The position numbers were made by a program, and so were the translations under genes. This document shows, piece by piece, positions 23,028 through 33,343 of a DNA stretch of 64,000 nucleotides. The DNA is from Gammaproteobacteria bacterium. GTDB lineage: Bacteria > Pseudomonadota > Gammaproteobacteria > Ga0077536. The first letter of the stretch is position 1; the number at the start of each line of letters is the position of its first letter. The stretch spans positions 1-64,000 of the forward strand of contig SHZM01000010.1 in assembly GCA_009692265.1 (NCBI GenBank), given 5' to 3'. The notes under the pieces were generated by a model. That model saw nothing but the letters and a program-made list of their open reading frames with translations. It ran no database searches and had not been told where the DNA came from.

Positions 23028-26000
23028 TCATCCCTTGGTACCTGCGCCGTGCGACGGATAGGCCTGACTGTCCATGGGCTTTCCACTGTCCTTGAATTCC
23101 TTGTTAGGTTTTTTGGTGCTCAGGTTTGGTCGAAGGACATAACCGACGGCACTCTCACAGGCGTTTCCGCGCTTATTCGGGTGAACTATCCCCACCTTCT
23201 CGAACTCCGTGGACGGCACATGCCCAAGCCACGTCACTTGGCCGCCTGGCTGAAGGTGATTAATTCGTTCGGCCCCAACGTTTGCGTCGGTGAGCAGCAC
23301 TGTATCCTTCGCAGTAACGTACAAAGTGCCGCCGATTTTGACGCCCTCATGGCCGTCGTGATCACGATAATTCACCGGATCATTGTTGGCGTATCCGTAG
23401 AGGTTGGTGGCGCCGCTTTCAAATCCGCTCGGATCGCGCGCTGTCCAACGTCCGGTCTTAGGGTCATAGTCGCGTGCGCCAAAATGAAGGAGTTTGGTGT
23501 GGCCATCGTATAAGCCGCCAGCGAATCCGAACGGCTGAAAACCGGGATTCGTGTCGATTAACACGTTGCCGAATTCGTCGTAGTCCAACCGTTGCACCAC
23601 GCTTCCGTCGGTGGTGTTGACGATCATTCTGGGGCTACCGAGATGATCGGTAACGATTCGATAAGTTACGCCTTCGCGGATCATGTAATCGGGTACGTTA
23701 ACCTGCGTCGCGTAAACGAAGCGGCTGACTATCGTGCCGGCGCCGTCTAGTTCCGCGACAGGCCGCAGGCTGCTTTGGTAGAGCAATCCCTGTTGTAAGG
23801 TTGCGTTGATTTTCTTACCGATCCGCATGCCGGAGCCATCCACCAGGTAGTCGATGCGTGTTCCATCCGGCAGCACGGCCGCCACGAGATTGCCGAGCAG
23901 GTTAGTTTCGAAGAGGGTTTTTGCGCTACCGATGGTATGGCTCTTCACCATTTTTCGTATAGCCGATCTTGAGAGTGCCGTAGGTCAGCAAGCGATCCTG
24001 CGTATCGTATTTTCCGCTCACGTTGATGGTCGTCGCACCGATGGTGCTCGACAACCGGCGATTGCCATTGTTGCTGTACGTGTACGTCGTGGAGTTTGGA
24101 CCTTCCGTCGCACTCAGCAGCCGCCCGACTAAATCGTAGGTATAGTCGAAGGCCTTTGCAGGCTCGCCGACCAAGCTTTCCGTGCGCTGGGTGATCCGTC
24201 CGAGCTTGTCGTAGACGTAGTCCACCGACATTAAAACACCGGCAGTTGTGGAGGTGACTTCGTAAATGAGCGACTTCGCCAAAGGTGTTGTAAGTGTAGG
24301 CATCCTGGATGTCGCCTAGGGTAGAACCACTTCTTAATCCATTCTGGCTGCTGCGCAGTAAGGTTAGCGCGCCGACTGTACTGAGCAAACCATCGGCGTC
24401 GTAGCCATAAGCAATGGCGTTACCGCCATTAACCTTGACCGCTTGGGTCTGAAAGTCGCTGTTGTGGGTGAGCGTCACTTGCCCGCTGATTGGCCCCGTC
24501 CAGCTCAGCGCCTGTAACACCGGGCCATCGCGAATGAATCCGAGGCCGACGCTGCCGGGCGCGGTAATCGTGTTGAGGTACCCGTGGGTGGCGTCGTAGC
24601 CATAGGTCCAAAACAGACTGGCATTCGTCACCGAGGCGAGTTTGTTAAGACGTCCACCGGTGTCATAGCTGTAGGCGAGCTTGCTACCGTCGAACCGGGT
24701 CATCCGAGTCAGCTGATTGTCCAGGTTATACGCATAGGTCTGCTTGGGCGGGATACCCTTGGCCGTAGCGGCTGGTAGCGAAAACGCGCTCAACAGATCC
24801 GTCTTGGAATAGCCGAAGCTATAGAATTTATTAGCAGGGTTGGTAAGTTTCACGAGATTGCCAGTCGCGTCGTAGGCGTACTTCACGGTGCTCCCAGGCA
24901 GCGTCTGCTTCACGATCCGCCCTACCTTGTCGCGAACATAACTCTGAATGCGTCCCAAGGGATCGGCAATCGTCTGCAAATGGCCTTGCGGGTCATGCGT
25001 GAATTGGGTCGTGCGCTGCAGGCCCCCGCTGCCCGTGCTGACACTGTCCAGCCGACCGTGGACGTCATAGTGGTAGTCGACTTGATCGAGGCCGGCAAGC
25101 TGTTCGCTGACCATTCGGCCCTGGCTATCGATGACGGAGGTGGAGTGTCGACCCGCAGGGGTAGTCTCAGTGAATGTCTTACTCGCGGCGTCAAAGATCT
25201 GCGTGAAACTCTTGCCATTGAGAGCCACGGTTTCGGTTTGCTCGGTCAGGCTGAAGGGATCCGCATTCTCAAGCACCACGAGTCGTGCGGCGTCAACATT
25301 GTTAACGAGGCCTCCAGGAGTGGTCGTGACGGTCGTCTGTGGAATGCTGGCGGAGTCGCCGAAGCGGGGATCGGTGGCGGGGGTCACCGCAATTTGCACC
25401 CCATCGGGGGTGGAGACCGTGGTCGCCAAGTCCGCGCTTTCGTGCATGGTTTTGGTTAGCCCCGTGGGCGCGGTCACGTTACGGTCGAGGTCGCCTCCGG
25501 CCGATTCGACTGTCGCGTAAGTGGTAACTCGGCCCATCGCCGTAATGCGAGTGACGGTGTTGCCGTCATCGCTGCGTGCAAGGGTTTGTTTCCCACCAGC
25601 TGGGCTCGTATCGCGCAGCAACAGTCCAGCGCTGTCATACCCGAAGCTCGTCGCCATGCCACGGGCATTAGTGAAGGTGGTGAGCAGACCCTTGGCCGAG
25701 TATTTAGCCGTGATGAACTTGCCGGCGGGATCTTTCAAACCTGTCAGGTAGCCCGCCTTGTTCAATGTCACTGGGGACTTTTGTCCTTAGGGGCCGATAA
25801 TGGCGGTGAGATTGCCAGCAGCGTTGCGCGTAAACGACGTGACATTGCCATCGCCATCGGTAACCGCGAGTAACCGTCCGGCCGCATTGCGCGAGACGCT
25901 CAGCAGTATCGCCCCGGTCAGGGCATGGCGGGTGAGGGTATGCACGCCGTCGGCATCGAATTCGTAGACGCGCCGGCCGTCTTGGGCGGCGATTAGAAGG

Positions 26001-27109
26001 CCCGCCGTGGCTGGCGTGACGGTGCCCAGGCTCGCAGCGCTTCGAAATGCGCCATCTCCGAGGAACAAGGTATTCGTCACGGGGTCGTAGCGGTGCACTA
26101 CATTCAAGGTCCAACCGCCAAGATCCTTCGCGTAGTTTGCGGCGACTTCAGTGGCGGAGAGATTGCCCGGCACGCGATCACTCTGATAGTGCAAGCTGTA
26201 AGGCGTGCCTGCCACCGCCACCACCTCGCCCAGACTCTGGTTCTCGCAGCCAATAATCGAACCAGCAGCCAAGCAGGGATCTTCAACCGGTTTAGGTGGT
26301 GGCTCTTCGGATGTCCCGTCCTGAAACGTCGGGTATAGCGCCCAAGTCTCCGTCCAGTGGCCGCCGCTGCAACCGTCGGCGTAAGCAAACAGTCCGCAGA
26401 CAATCGAAGCACCGGTGGTGAGGGGTCGGCTACCGATCAGTGCGAGGCTGCTCGCGCTAGCCGTCGGCATCGTTATCACGATGTTGTCCGCGGGACCCGA
26501 TAGAACCCGGTCAAGTGGCAGCGGGTCGGGCTCTACCGTGGTTGGAAAATGGGTGCTTAGCCTTGTTCTTGTGGCGGGTAGAGATCCAACCGCGGGAGGG
26601 GTGATTTCAATTTTATTATCGGTGAAAAAAAAGGTTACTTCTGCCACACCCGCCAGATCCAACGTCGGCGTAGTCCCCGCAACCCAATCCGCCGAATGGT
26701 TGACTATCTCCTCGGTGCCGTTATCCGCGGGGTAGGTACCCTCAGTGTGGAAGGTTGCTGTCGCGGAAACTTCCAGGTAATTGGCGAGCAGGGGCAGGTC
26801 CACGTCAGCGATCGCACAAATTTCAGCGGCAAGAAAATTAGGGATAATCATCTGTGCGCTGAATGAGGCGGCGTAATTCCACGCATCGGTAGCGTGCCCG
26901 CCGTCCGCCTCGGTATACGACCCAGAGCCGGCTTGGATTCCGGAAATCGTGTAGGTCCCTTTCCATTCCTTGACGTTCGCCAGACGTTCGCATTGCGCCA
27001 GATCGTCGCCGGAAAACGACCAGGCGGCACAACACCAAAAGAAGCACAAACCGAGCCACGGCACACGCCGCATTAATTTCTTAAGACGAGGCAGGCATTT
27101 TCTACGCAC
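23028..27109 (-). pseudogene. RHS/YD-repeat protein, broken by one stop and two frameshifts
   Basis: A large exported RHS protein (about 1360 residues if intact). The N-terminus from 27109 has a basic signal-like start and a beta-rich region, followed by about 20 YD-type repeats (for example Y-S-Y-D-T-G-G-R-L) and the RHS core D-Y-D-P-K-T-G-R-W-T-A-R-D-P. The roughly 110-residue tail contains an SH3-like segment (Y-V-T-A-K-D-T-V-L-L). Lesions: an in-frame TAA at 25789-25787, a frameshift near 24270, and a frameshift at an A5 run on the coding strand (T5, 23951-23955). The reading frame is otherwise coherent. RHS proteins often deliver polymorphic toxins; here the tail shows no nuclease motif I recognise. 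Confidence 0.85.
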
Positions 27110-27758
27110 GGTTAAGCAGCAACATCTGTTTCCCTTGGTGACTCGGGACTCGCTTCGATGTTGCCGTACGGATGTTTCGTTGGCACCTGAAAGGGTAGCC
27201 AGTTGAGGTCTCGACGAGTATGACCGGGCTACCCTCCGTTATCGAGAGTCAGCGGTGCCGAAGTGCGATTAGGTTGGCAATGATCTCGTGCCTGTCCTTC
27301 TATACCCCTGCTCGCTTTCGGCTGGTCCGGTTAATCCTTCAAGCAAGTCGCCACTCAAGCGCACGAACGAGAGGTTCATACACTCGACCACGCTCTTTAT
27401 TTACATCAAGCAGGCTGAAGTTCCGTGACCAGTCCTTCCAACGCGTTGCGATCTCCAGCAATCGCGCGCCTCGCCCTGCACCCGATGGAACACACTGCAC
27501 GCGCCGTTCAACTGCCGTTTCTAGGTTGAAGAGACCGAACACAAAACCGTGGCCTACGATACTTCCATGCCTATTCCGGCCAATACCTGCCGCGCGACGT
27601 CGCGGCTGCCGTGCAAAAGGCGAGCTCTAACGCTCAAACCCGCTGTAAGGGGCTAAAGATTTCAGCAACTCTGACCCCTGATCGCCGGTCGGGCGTATTG
27701 CGGCGGCAGAATCTCGGCGTTAGCATGGATTCCACATTTTTCAGCGAGAGGAACGACC
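27110..27758. other. Intergenic region between the RHS gene and the cupin
   Basis: About 650 bp. Frames on both strands (for example 27220-27630 plus, 27339-27542 minus) have no recognisable motif and poor coding character. A phrase at 27645-27677 (GGGGCTAAAGATTTCAGCAA, then CTCTGACCCC) has the look of sequence found at the ends of mobile or REP-type elements, which I cannot confirm. Confidence 0.35.
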
Positions 27759-28187
27759 ATGGCCGCGGTTTTGAAAGAAGAAAGCATGATCAAAGTCCTG
27801 TCCGGCGCGGCGTCGAAGTCGCCCTGGATCGAGTGTGGACCAGGCATCCAGATCAAGGTGCTCGCAGTCGACCTCGAACACCATTGCGTGCAATACCTCG
27901 CGCGTACCGGCCCGGGCCACAACCCCGGCCTTCATCGCCACAATGCCGACGCGTCGATCTTCATTCTCGAAGGCAGCGTGAAGAACCTCACCACCGGCTG
28001 CGAATTCGGGCCGGGCGATTTCTGTTTTCAGCCAATTGGCGATATGCATGAAGAAGTGGTCGGCCCGCAAGGCGTGGTGAGCTATGTCTCGCAGCGCGGT
28101 GACGACGATCTGCTGATCGAGTTTCTGGACAAAACCGGCGCAGTTGCGGAGAAATACACGGTCTCCGATTTCGCACGCATGCTCTGA
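27759..28187 (+). CDS. Cupin-domain protein
   Basis: 142 residues, single cupin. Motif 1 is G-L-H-R-H with a following I-L-E-G, and motif 2 has P-I-G-D-M-H-E. Histidines suit a metal centre. It resembles 2,4'-dihydroxyacetophenone dioxygenase/ChrR-like cupins, the same broad family as the gene at 964-1464. GAGAGGAA precedes ATG 27759. A strong terminator follows at 28210, so it is transcribed alone. Substrate unknown. Confidence 0.8.
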   Translation: MAAVLKEESMIKVLSGAASKSPWIECGPGIQIKVLAVDLEHHCVQYLARTGPGHNPGLHRHNADASIFILEGSVKNLTTGCEFGPGDFCFQPIGDMHEEVVGPQGVVSYVSQRGDDDLLIEFLDKTGAVAEKYTVSDFARML

Positions 28188-28209
28188 GCGAAATTCACGC
28201 GCTATGACG

Positions 28210-28235
28210 AAGGCCCCGCAAGGGGCTTTGTGTTT
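28210..28235 (+). terminator. Rho-independent terminator after the cupin gene
   Basis: AAGGCCCC-GCAA-GGGGCTTT is a perfect stem with a stable GCAA loop, followed by TGTGTTT, 22 bp after the cupin stop. Confidence 0.8.
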
Positions 28236-28271
28236 CCCCGAATGCCGACTTCACCATCTACAGATCAGCGT

Positions 28272-28380
28272 ATGGATAAGACCGTTCGCAAATACGCCGA
28301 CTTCGCTGAGATGAAGGCCGTTGAATATTGATACTGGCAAAGTCGGCCGGTGCATGAGCGACTGCATGCGGTGGAAGTGA
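28272..28380 (+). pseudogene. Stump of a small conserved hypothetical gene next to tRNA-Lys
   Basis: From ATG 28272 the frame reads K-Y-A-D-F-A-E-M-K-A-V-E-Y, then a TGA at 28329-28331, then Y-W-Q-S-R-P-V-H-E-R-L-H-A-V. As I recall, intact relatives read E-Y-R-Y-W-Q-S-R-P-V, so the TGA replaces an Arg CGA codon. Similarity ends about 28374, a dozen bases before the 3' end of tRNA-Lys, where the rest of the gene has been lost. The family is often seen near toxin-antitoxin-like nucleotidyltransferases, but its function is unknown to me. Confidence 0.6.
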
Positions 28381-28386
28381 CTCGAT

Positions 28387-28462
28387 TGGTGCGCCGTGTA
28401 GGATTCGAACCTACGACCAAAGGATTAAAAGTCCTCTGCTCTACCAGCTGAGCTAACGGCGC
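28387..28462 (-). tRNA. tRNA-Lys (anticodon UUU)
   Basis: 76 nt including encoded CCA. The acceptor stem GCGCCGT pairs with ACGGCGC, the T arm is GTAGG-TTCGAAT-CCTAC, and the anticodon loop C-T-TTT-A-A puts anticodon TTT at 28429-28427. The 3' end faces the damaged accessory region on the left. Confidence 0.97.
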
Positions 28463-28677
28463 CGGGGGACAGGCAAGGGCGCGGATGATAGCCAGCCTCC
28501 CCTAGGGGCACAAGCAATCCGGCCCGAACGAACGTGGTTTCGGCAAGCGTACTGGTGGAAACCTGGGAAGAGAGGCCGTCGCGACCAGTGATTCAGCAAA
28601 GGCGACACCGCGGCGCCCCTTGAAAAATTCCGTTTAACCCCTATCTTGCCTTGGCCTTTGGTTCAACGAGATTTCCT

Positions 28678-29019
28678 ATGCCGACGTATACCTATCGATG
28701 TGAACAGTGCGGACACAAATTTGATGTGGTCCAGCGCATGACCGAAGACTCACTAGTGGATTGTCCGGACTGCCAAGCGGCGAGCCTCGTGAAGCAAATT
28801 CAACCTGTTGGGTTCGCCTTGAAGGGAACTGGCTGGTATGTCACTGATTTTCGGGACAAGGGTAAAGCCAAGCCCTCCGACGCGGGGGAAACCCAGTCTT
28901 CGGATAAGGCTGATACCAAGCCGGACGCAAAAGCCGAGACCAAGACTGAAACGAAGATTGAAACTAAAGTCGAAACCAAGACCGAAGCGAAGCCGGCGAG
29001 CACGAGTGCTGGGGATTAG
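28678..29019 (+). CDS. FmdB-family zinc ribbon protein
   Basis: 113 residues from ATG 28678. The N-terminal zinc ribbon has C-E-Q-C and C-P-D-C, as in the FmdB putative regulatory family. The C-terminal half is a low-complexity lysine-glutamate-threonine repeat (units such as T-K-T-E and I-E-T-K). The gene is commonly next to aspS in gammaproteobacteria, as here (215 bp). Function is not established. Confidence 0.88.
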   Translation: MPTYTYRCEQCGHKFDVVQRMTEDSLVDCPDCQAASLVKQIQPVGFALKGTGWYVTDFRDKGKAKPSDAGETQSSDKADTKPDAKAETKTETKIETKVETKTEAKPASTSAGD

Positions 29020-29234
29020 CGAACGCCACAGGTTCCCCGGTTGAGGCGGCAATTCGACACTTCGGCCACCCGAAAAATTCGATTCCGCTAAGGCTGCCAG
29101 CGCAAGGCTTCGTTTGATCCAACTTTAAGTTCCTGTCGGTCTTTTGCGGCGTTGCGGCATCTGACCGCAATCCGTATTATTCGCGCGCCTGTCGGTAAAC
29201 GACTGATCCCTCTCATATATACGAGCTTTTGCCC

Positions 29235-31016
29235 ATGCGCACCCATTATTGCGGTCACGTCGATGCACAGCTGATCGGGCAGGAAATTACTGTTTGCGGC
29301 TGGGTCCACCACCGGCGCGACCATGGGGGCGTGATCTTTATCGATCTCCGCGATCGCGAAGGGGTACTTCAAGTCGTGATTGATCCCGATACGGTGGCTG
29401 CCTTTGCGACCGCCGAGCGAGTTCGTAGCGAATATGTATTGAAAGCGATCGGCAAAGTCCGGCCCCGACCGGCGGGCACGGTGAACCCAAACCTCGCGAC
29501 TGGTCAAATCGAAGTTCTGATTCACACCCTTGAGATCCTCAATACCGCGCTCACGCCGCCGTTTCAGCTCGATGAGCAGAACGTGCAAGAGGAGACCCGC
29601 TTGCGGTATCGTTACATCGACCTACGTACGGAACGGATGCGCAAGAATCTTATGTTGCGTAGTCGCGTTGCGCGCTTTTTTCGGCGGTATCTGGACGACG
29701 CAGGCTTTCTCGATATCGAAACCCCGATGCTGACCAAGGCTACCCCCGAAGGCGCGCGGGATTATTTAGTCCCGAGTCGCACGCACACAGGGCGATTTTT
29801 CGCGCTTCCGCAATCACCGCAGCTGTTCAAGCAATTGCTGATGATGTCGGGCTTCGATCGCTATTACCAAATCGTGCGATGCTTTCGGGATGAGGATCTT
29901 CGCGCTGATCGTCAACCAGAATTCACTCAGCTCGATATTGAAATGTCGTTTGTGGATGAACAAGCGGTCACGGAGTTGATGGAGGCAATGATTCGTGAGC
30001 TCTATCGCGAGGTGCTAGGCGTTGAATTGCCCGACCCGTTCCCGCGCATGACCTATCACGAAACGATGCAGCGCTACGGCAGCGATCGCCCCGACCTGCG
30101 CAATCCATTGGAATTCGTCGAATTGCGCGATGTGATGGCGGAGGTCGAATTCAAAGTGTTTGCCGCAGCCGCGCTCGATCCGACCAAGCGCATTGTCGCC
30201 TTACGCGCCCCCGGTGGTGGGGTGCTATCGCGCAAGCAGATCGATGACTATGCTGAGTTCGTCGCGATCTACGGCGCTAAAGGGCTGGCCTACATTAAGG
30301 TGAATGACCGCACTGGTGGGCGTGACGGCCTGCAATCACCCATCCTGAAATTTCTCCCCGACGCGGCTATCGAGGCGATCCTGATCCGTACCAACGCGGC
30401 CACCGGCGACGTGATTTTCTTTGGCGCGGATGACGCGAAGATCGTCAACGCAGCGCTCGGCGCGCTGCGCGATAAGCTCGCGGCTGATCTCAATCTCCTC
30501 GCCGATGCGTGGCGTCCGTTATGGGTCGTCGACTTCCCGATGTTCGACTGGGACGCCGAGGGCAAACGCTGGGCGGCACTGCATCACCCGTTCACCGCGC
30601 CCCACGCCGATGCGGAAACAGTAGCTCGTGATCCCGGTACCGCGCTCTCTCGCGCCTACGATATGGTGTTGAATGGCAGCGAGATCGGCGGCGGCTCAAT
30701 CCGAATTCATCGCACTGAAATGCAACAGTCAGTGTTCTCCTTGCTAGGCATTGGGCCCGACGAGGCGCGCGAGAAGTTCGGCTTCCTGCTCGACGCGCTA
30801 CAATATGGTTGCCCGCCGCACGGCGGGATCGCCTTTGGGCTCGATCGCTTGGTGATGCTCATGGCCGGTGAGCGCTCGATCCGCGAAGTTATCCCGTTCC
30901 CAAAGACCCAGACTGCCGCGTGTCCGCTGACCTCCGCGCCAACGAGCGTGAGTGATCTGCAGTTACGCGAGCTTGGGATCCGGTTGCGACGAACGGAATC
31001 GACCACCGGATCGTGA
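29235..31016 (+). CDS. aspS: Aspartyl-tRNA synthetase (probably non-discriminating)
   Basis: 593 residues from ATG 29235. An OB-fold anticodon domain at about 1-110, class II motif 2 in F-R-D-E-D-L-R, a GAD insertion, and motif 3 in F-G-L-D-R-L. H30 (R-R-D-H-G-G) and G81 (P-A-G-T-V-N) correspond to His31/Gly82 that make the Pseudomonas enzyme accept tRNA-Asn as well as tRNA-Asp; E. coli-type enzymes have Leu at the first position. If so, Asn-tRNA is made through GatCAB. Confidence 0.97.
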   Translation: MRTHYCGHVDAQLIGQEITVCGWVHHRRDHGGVIFIDLRDREGVLQVVIDPDTVAAFATAERVRSEYVLKAIGKVRPRPAGTVNPNLATGQIEVLIHTLEILNTALTPPFQLDEQNVQEETRLRYRYIDLRTERMRKNLMLRSRVARFFRRYLDDAGFLDIETPMLTKATPEGARDYLVPSRTHTGRFFALPQSPQLFKQLLMMSGFDRYYQIVRCFRDEDLRADRQPEFTQLDIEMSFVDEQAVTELMEAMIRELYREVLGVELPDPFPRMTYHETMQRYGSDRPDLRNPLEFVELRDVMAEVEFKVFAAAALDPTKRIVALRAPGGGVLSRKQIDDYAEFVAIYGAKGLAYIKVNDRTGGRDGLQSPILKFLPDAAIEAILIRTNAATGDVIFFGADDAKIVNAALGALRDKLAADLNLLADAWRPLWVVDFPMFDWDAEGKRWAALHHPFTAPHADAETVARDPGTALSRAYDMVLNGSEIGGGSIRIHRTEMQQSVFSLLGIGPDEAREKFGFLLDALQYGCPPHGGIAFGLDRLVMLMAGERSIREVIPFPKTQTAACPLTSAPTSVSDLQLRELGIRLRRTESTTGS

Positions 31017-31056
31017 ACCGCGCAGGACTTGCTTGTGCTCAAGTTGAATCATCAAC

Positions 31057-32130
31057 ATGATTGATGCGATCGCGACAGCCAACGTGACAAAGCCAGACTT
31101 CGATGTCCCGCCGACCGTCGTCGAGCACCTTGACACCGCAGAACGCGAGGCCCTGCGTGCTGAGATCAAACAACTGCTGGTGCGCGAAAACGCGGTGCTG
31201 GTCGCGCACTATTACACCGATCCCGAACTCCAAAAGCTCGCCGACGAAACCGGTGGTTACGTCTCGGATTCACTCGACATGGCACGCTTCGGGCACGACC
31301 ATACGGCGCGGACTCTGGTCGTGGCTGGAGTGCGCTTCATGGGCGAAACCGCGAAGATCCTGAATCCTGGAAAGCGGGTGTTGATGCCAGATCTCAAAGC
31401 GGAGTGCTCGCTTGATCTAGGCTGTCCGATTGAGCAGTTCACGACGTTTTGTGACGAGCATCCTGACCGTACAGTCGTGGTCTACGCTAACACGAGTGCG
31501 GCAGTGAAAGCGCGCGCCGACTGGATGGTGACTTCAGGCAGCGCGGTGGACGTCGTCAAACATTTGATGGCAACGGGGCGCAAGATTTTGTGGGCGCCGG
31601 ATAAGTTTCTTGGTAGCTATATTCGCGATAACACTGGCGCGGACATGTTGTTGTGGAATAGCGCGTGTATCGTTCACGAGGAATTCAAAGGCCGCGAACT
31701 CGCCGCGCTCCGCGCGCAGTATCCTGACGCCATGGTATTAGTCCACCCGGAGTCCCCGCCGTCGGTGATCGCGCTTGCCGATGTGGTGAGTTCCACCACG
31801 GGACTCATCAAGGCGGTACAAACACTGTCGTGCAACACGTTCATTGTCGCGACGGATAAAGGCATCTTTTACAAAATGCGACAGGTGGCGCCGGGAAAAA
31901 CGCTGATTGAGGCACCAACCGCGGGCGATTCGGCGACTTGTCGCAGCTGCGCGCACTGCCCGTGGATGGCGATGAACGGTTTACGCAGCCTCGCCGCGAG
32001 TTTACGTACTGGGGCGAACGAAGTAGTCGTAGCGCGCGAGATCGGATTGCGGGCCGTGGTACCGATTAAGCGACTACTGGATTTTTCGGCGGCGCGCGGT
32101 CAAGTGATTCTCGGTAATAACGATGCGTAA
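31057..32130 (+). CDS. nadA: Quinolinate synthase A
   Basis: 357 residues. Condenses iminoaspartate with dihydroxyacetone phosphate in NAD synthesis using a [4Fe-4S] cluster. Visible are [10 protein letters not shown], the cluster cysteines in E-C-S-L-D-L-G-C and a later [10 protein letters not shown]. Start ATG 31057 lacks an obvious ribosome site. It sits between aspS and ruvC where many gammaproteobacteria have yebC; in E. coli nadA is instead downstream of the tol-pal genes. Confidence 0.95.
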   Translation: MIDAIATANVTKPDFDVPPTVVEHLDTAEREALRAEIKQLLVRENAVLVAHYYTDPELQKLADETGGYVSDSLDMARFGHDHTARTLVVAGVRFMGETAKILNPGKRVLMPDLKAECSLDLGCPIEQFTTFCDEHPDRTVVVYANTSAAVKARADWMVTSGSAVDVVKHLMATGRKILWAPDKFLGSYIRDNTGADMLLWNSACIVHEEFKGRELAALRAQYPDAMVLVHPESPPSVIALADVVSSTTGLIKAVQTLSCNTFIVATDKGIFYKMRQVAPGKTLIEAPTAGDSATCRSCAHCPWMAMNGLRSLAASLRTGANEVVVAREIGLRAVVPIKRLLDFSAARGQVILGNNDA

Positions 32131-32160
32131 GACTTGTGCGGCGACGGCCCAAGGTGCTCA

Positions 32161-32679
32161 GTGACCGTGATTCTCGGCGTTGATCCCGGTTCGCGGATAA
32201 CCGGTTACGGCGTCATTAGAATGCATCGGCATCAAGCAGAACATTTAACGAGCGGGTGTATCACCGTCGGCGAACTCGATTTCGACGCGCGACTCTGCGT
32301 GATTTTCGATGCGCTGACCCAGGTGATTTTGGAGTTTAAACCCGAGGAGGCAGCGGTCGAGAAAATCTTTATGAATCGCAACGCGGATTCCGCGATCAAG
32401 CTCGGTCAAGCGCGTGGAGTAGCTGTGGTTGCGATTGCCAAACAAGCGGTGCCGGTACACGAGTATTCGCCCAATCAAATTAAACAGGCGATTGTCGGAC
32501 GCGGGCACGCCGATAAAGCCCAGATCCAACACATGGTGAAGACCTTGCTGTCCTTAACCAAGATCCCTGCCGCGGATGCGGCGGATGCGTTGGCAACGGC
32601 GCTGTGTCATGGCCACACGCGGCAGGGCCTGCTTGCGGTCAGTGGAGTGACCAAGGCGCGTGCGGGGCGCTACCGATGA
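32161..32679 (+). CDS. ruvC: Holliday junction endonuclease RuvC
   Basis: 172 residues from GTG 32161, directly ahead of the core I-L-G-V-D-P-G; the upstream TTG 32134 would add an atypical extension. Acidic catalytic residues D8, E67, D139 and D142 match the E. coli set with an offset of one. Overlaps ruvA by 4 bp (ATGA). Confidence 0.96.
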   Translation: MTVILGVDPGSRITGYGVIRMHRHQAEHLTSGCITVGELDFDARLCVIFDALTQVILEFKPEEAAVEKIFMNRNADSAIKLGQARGVAVVAIAKQAVPVHEYSPNQIKQAIVGRGHADKAQIQHMVKTLLSLTKIPAADAADALATALCHGHTRQGLLAVSGVTKARAGRYR

Positions 32680-33287
32680 TCGGGCGGATCCGCGGGATCT
32701 TGCTCGAGAAGCGACCACCACGCGTGTTAGTGGATTGCCAGGGCGTGGGTTACGAGATCGAAGCGTCGATGACAACCCTGTGGGCGTTACCCGAGATTAA
32801 CCACGAAGTGACCTTGCATACGCAGCTGATCGTGCGTGAAGACGCGCATCTCCTGTTCGGTTTTGCGACTGTGGCGGAGCGCCAGATGTTTCAAAGCTTG
32901 CTCAAAGTTAATGGGGTTGGCGCCAAGATGGCATTGGGGATCCTGTCCGGCATTCAAGCGGACGAGTTCGTGGTCTGCATCCAGCGTGGCGACACCGCAC
33001 GCTTAACGGGGTTGCCTGGGATCGGCAAGAAAACCGCCGAGCGCCTGATTGTCGAGATGCGCGACCGCGTCGCGGACTGGGCTGGGCTTGATGGCGGAAT
33101 ATCTACCTCGCCGAAAGTAGGCGTCGAGCCGGACGCTGTGGCCGATGCTGTCAGCGGACTCATCGCGTTAGGTTATAAACCGCATGAAGCGAGCAAGTTG
33201 ATTCATACGCTCGACGCCACCGACAAGACGAGCGAAGCACTTATCCGCGAAGCCCTGCGTGGTATTGCCAAGGCGCAAAGCGGTTAA
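32676..33287 (+). CDS. ruvA: Holliday junction branch-migration protein RuvA
   Basis: 203 residues beginning M-I-G-R-I-R-G. OB-fold domain I, the helix-hairpin-helix G-V-G-A-K-M-A and L-P-G-I-G-K-K-T-A-E-R-L-I of domain II, and the RuvB-contacting C-terminal domain (A-L-G-Y-K-P-H-E-A). It forms tetramers on four-way junctions and loads RuvB. Translation is coupled to ruvC. Confidence 0.96.
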   Translation: MIGRIRGILLEKRPPRVLVDCQGVGYEIEASMTTLWALPEINHEVTLHTQLIVREDAHLLFGFATVAERQMFQSLLKVNGVGAKMALGILSGIQADEFVVCIQRGDTARLTGLPGIGKKTAERLIVEMRDRVADWAGLDGGISTSPKVGVEPDAVADAVSGLIALGYKPHEASKLIHTLDATDKTSEALIREALRGIAKAQSG

Positions 33288-33343
33288 CCCGAAATTCATG
33301 CGCGACACGCTACCTTCATTACTCAGTGTGGATACTCTGAGTC

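Noticed and set aside
22902-23513. 203-residue plus-strand open frame
   Set aside because: It lies opposite the conserved RHS core region and shows no motif.
25787-25789. Recoding at the TAA inside the RHS gene
   Set aside because: TAA is not a recoding codon in bacteria and two frameshifts also break the gene.
27220-27630. 136-residue plus-strand frame and a 67-residue minus-strand frame in the RHS-cupin gap
   Set aside because: Arg/Ser/Pro-rich composition of a non-coding frame and no family resemblance.
28329-28331. TGA in the small gene stump as a second selenocysteine codon
   Set aside because: It replaces an arginine position, the gene is truncated anyway, and no GGUC-type hairpin follows.
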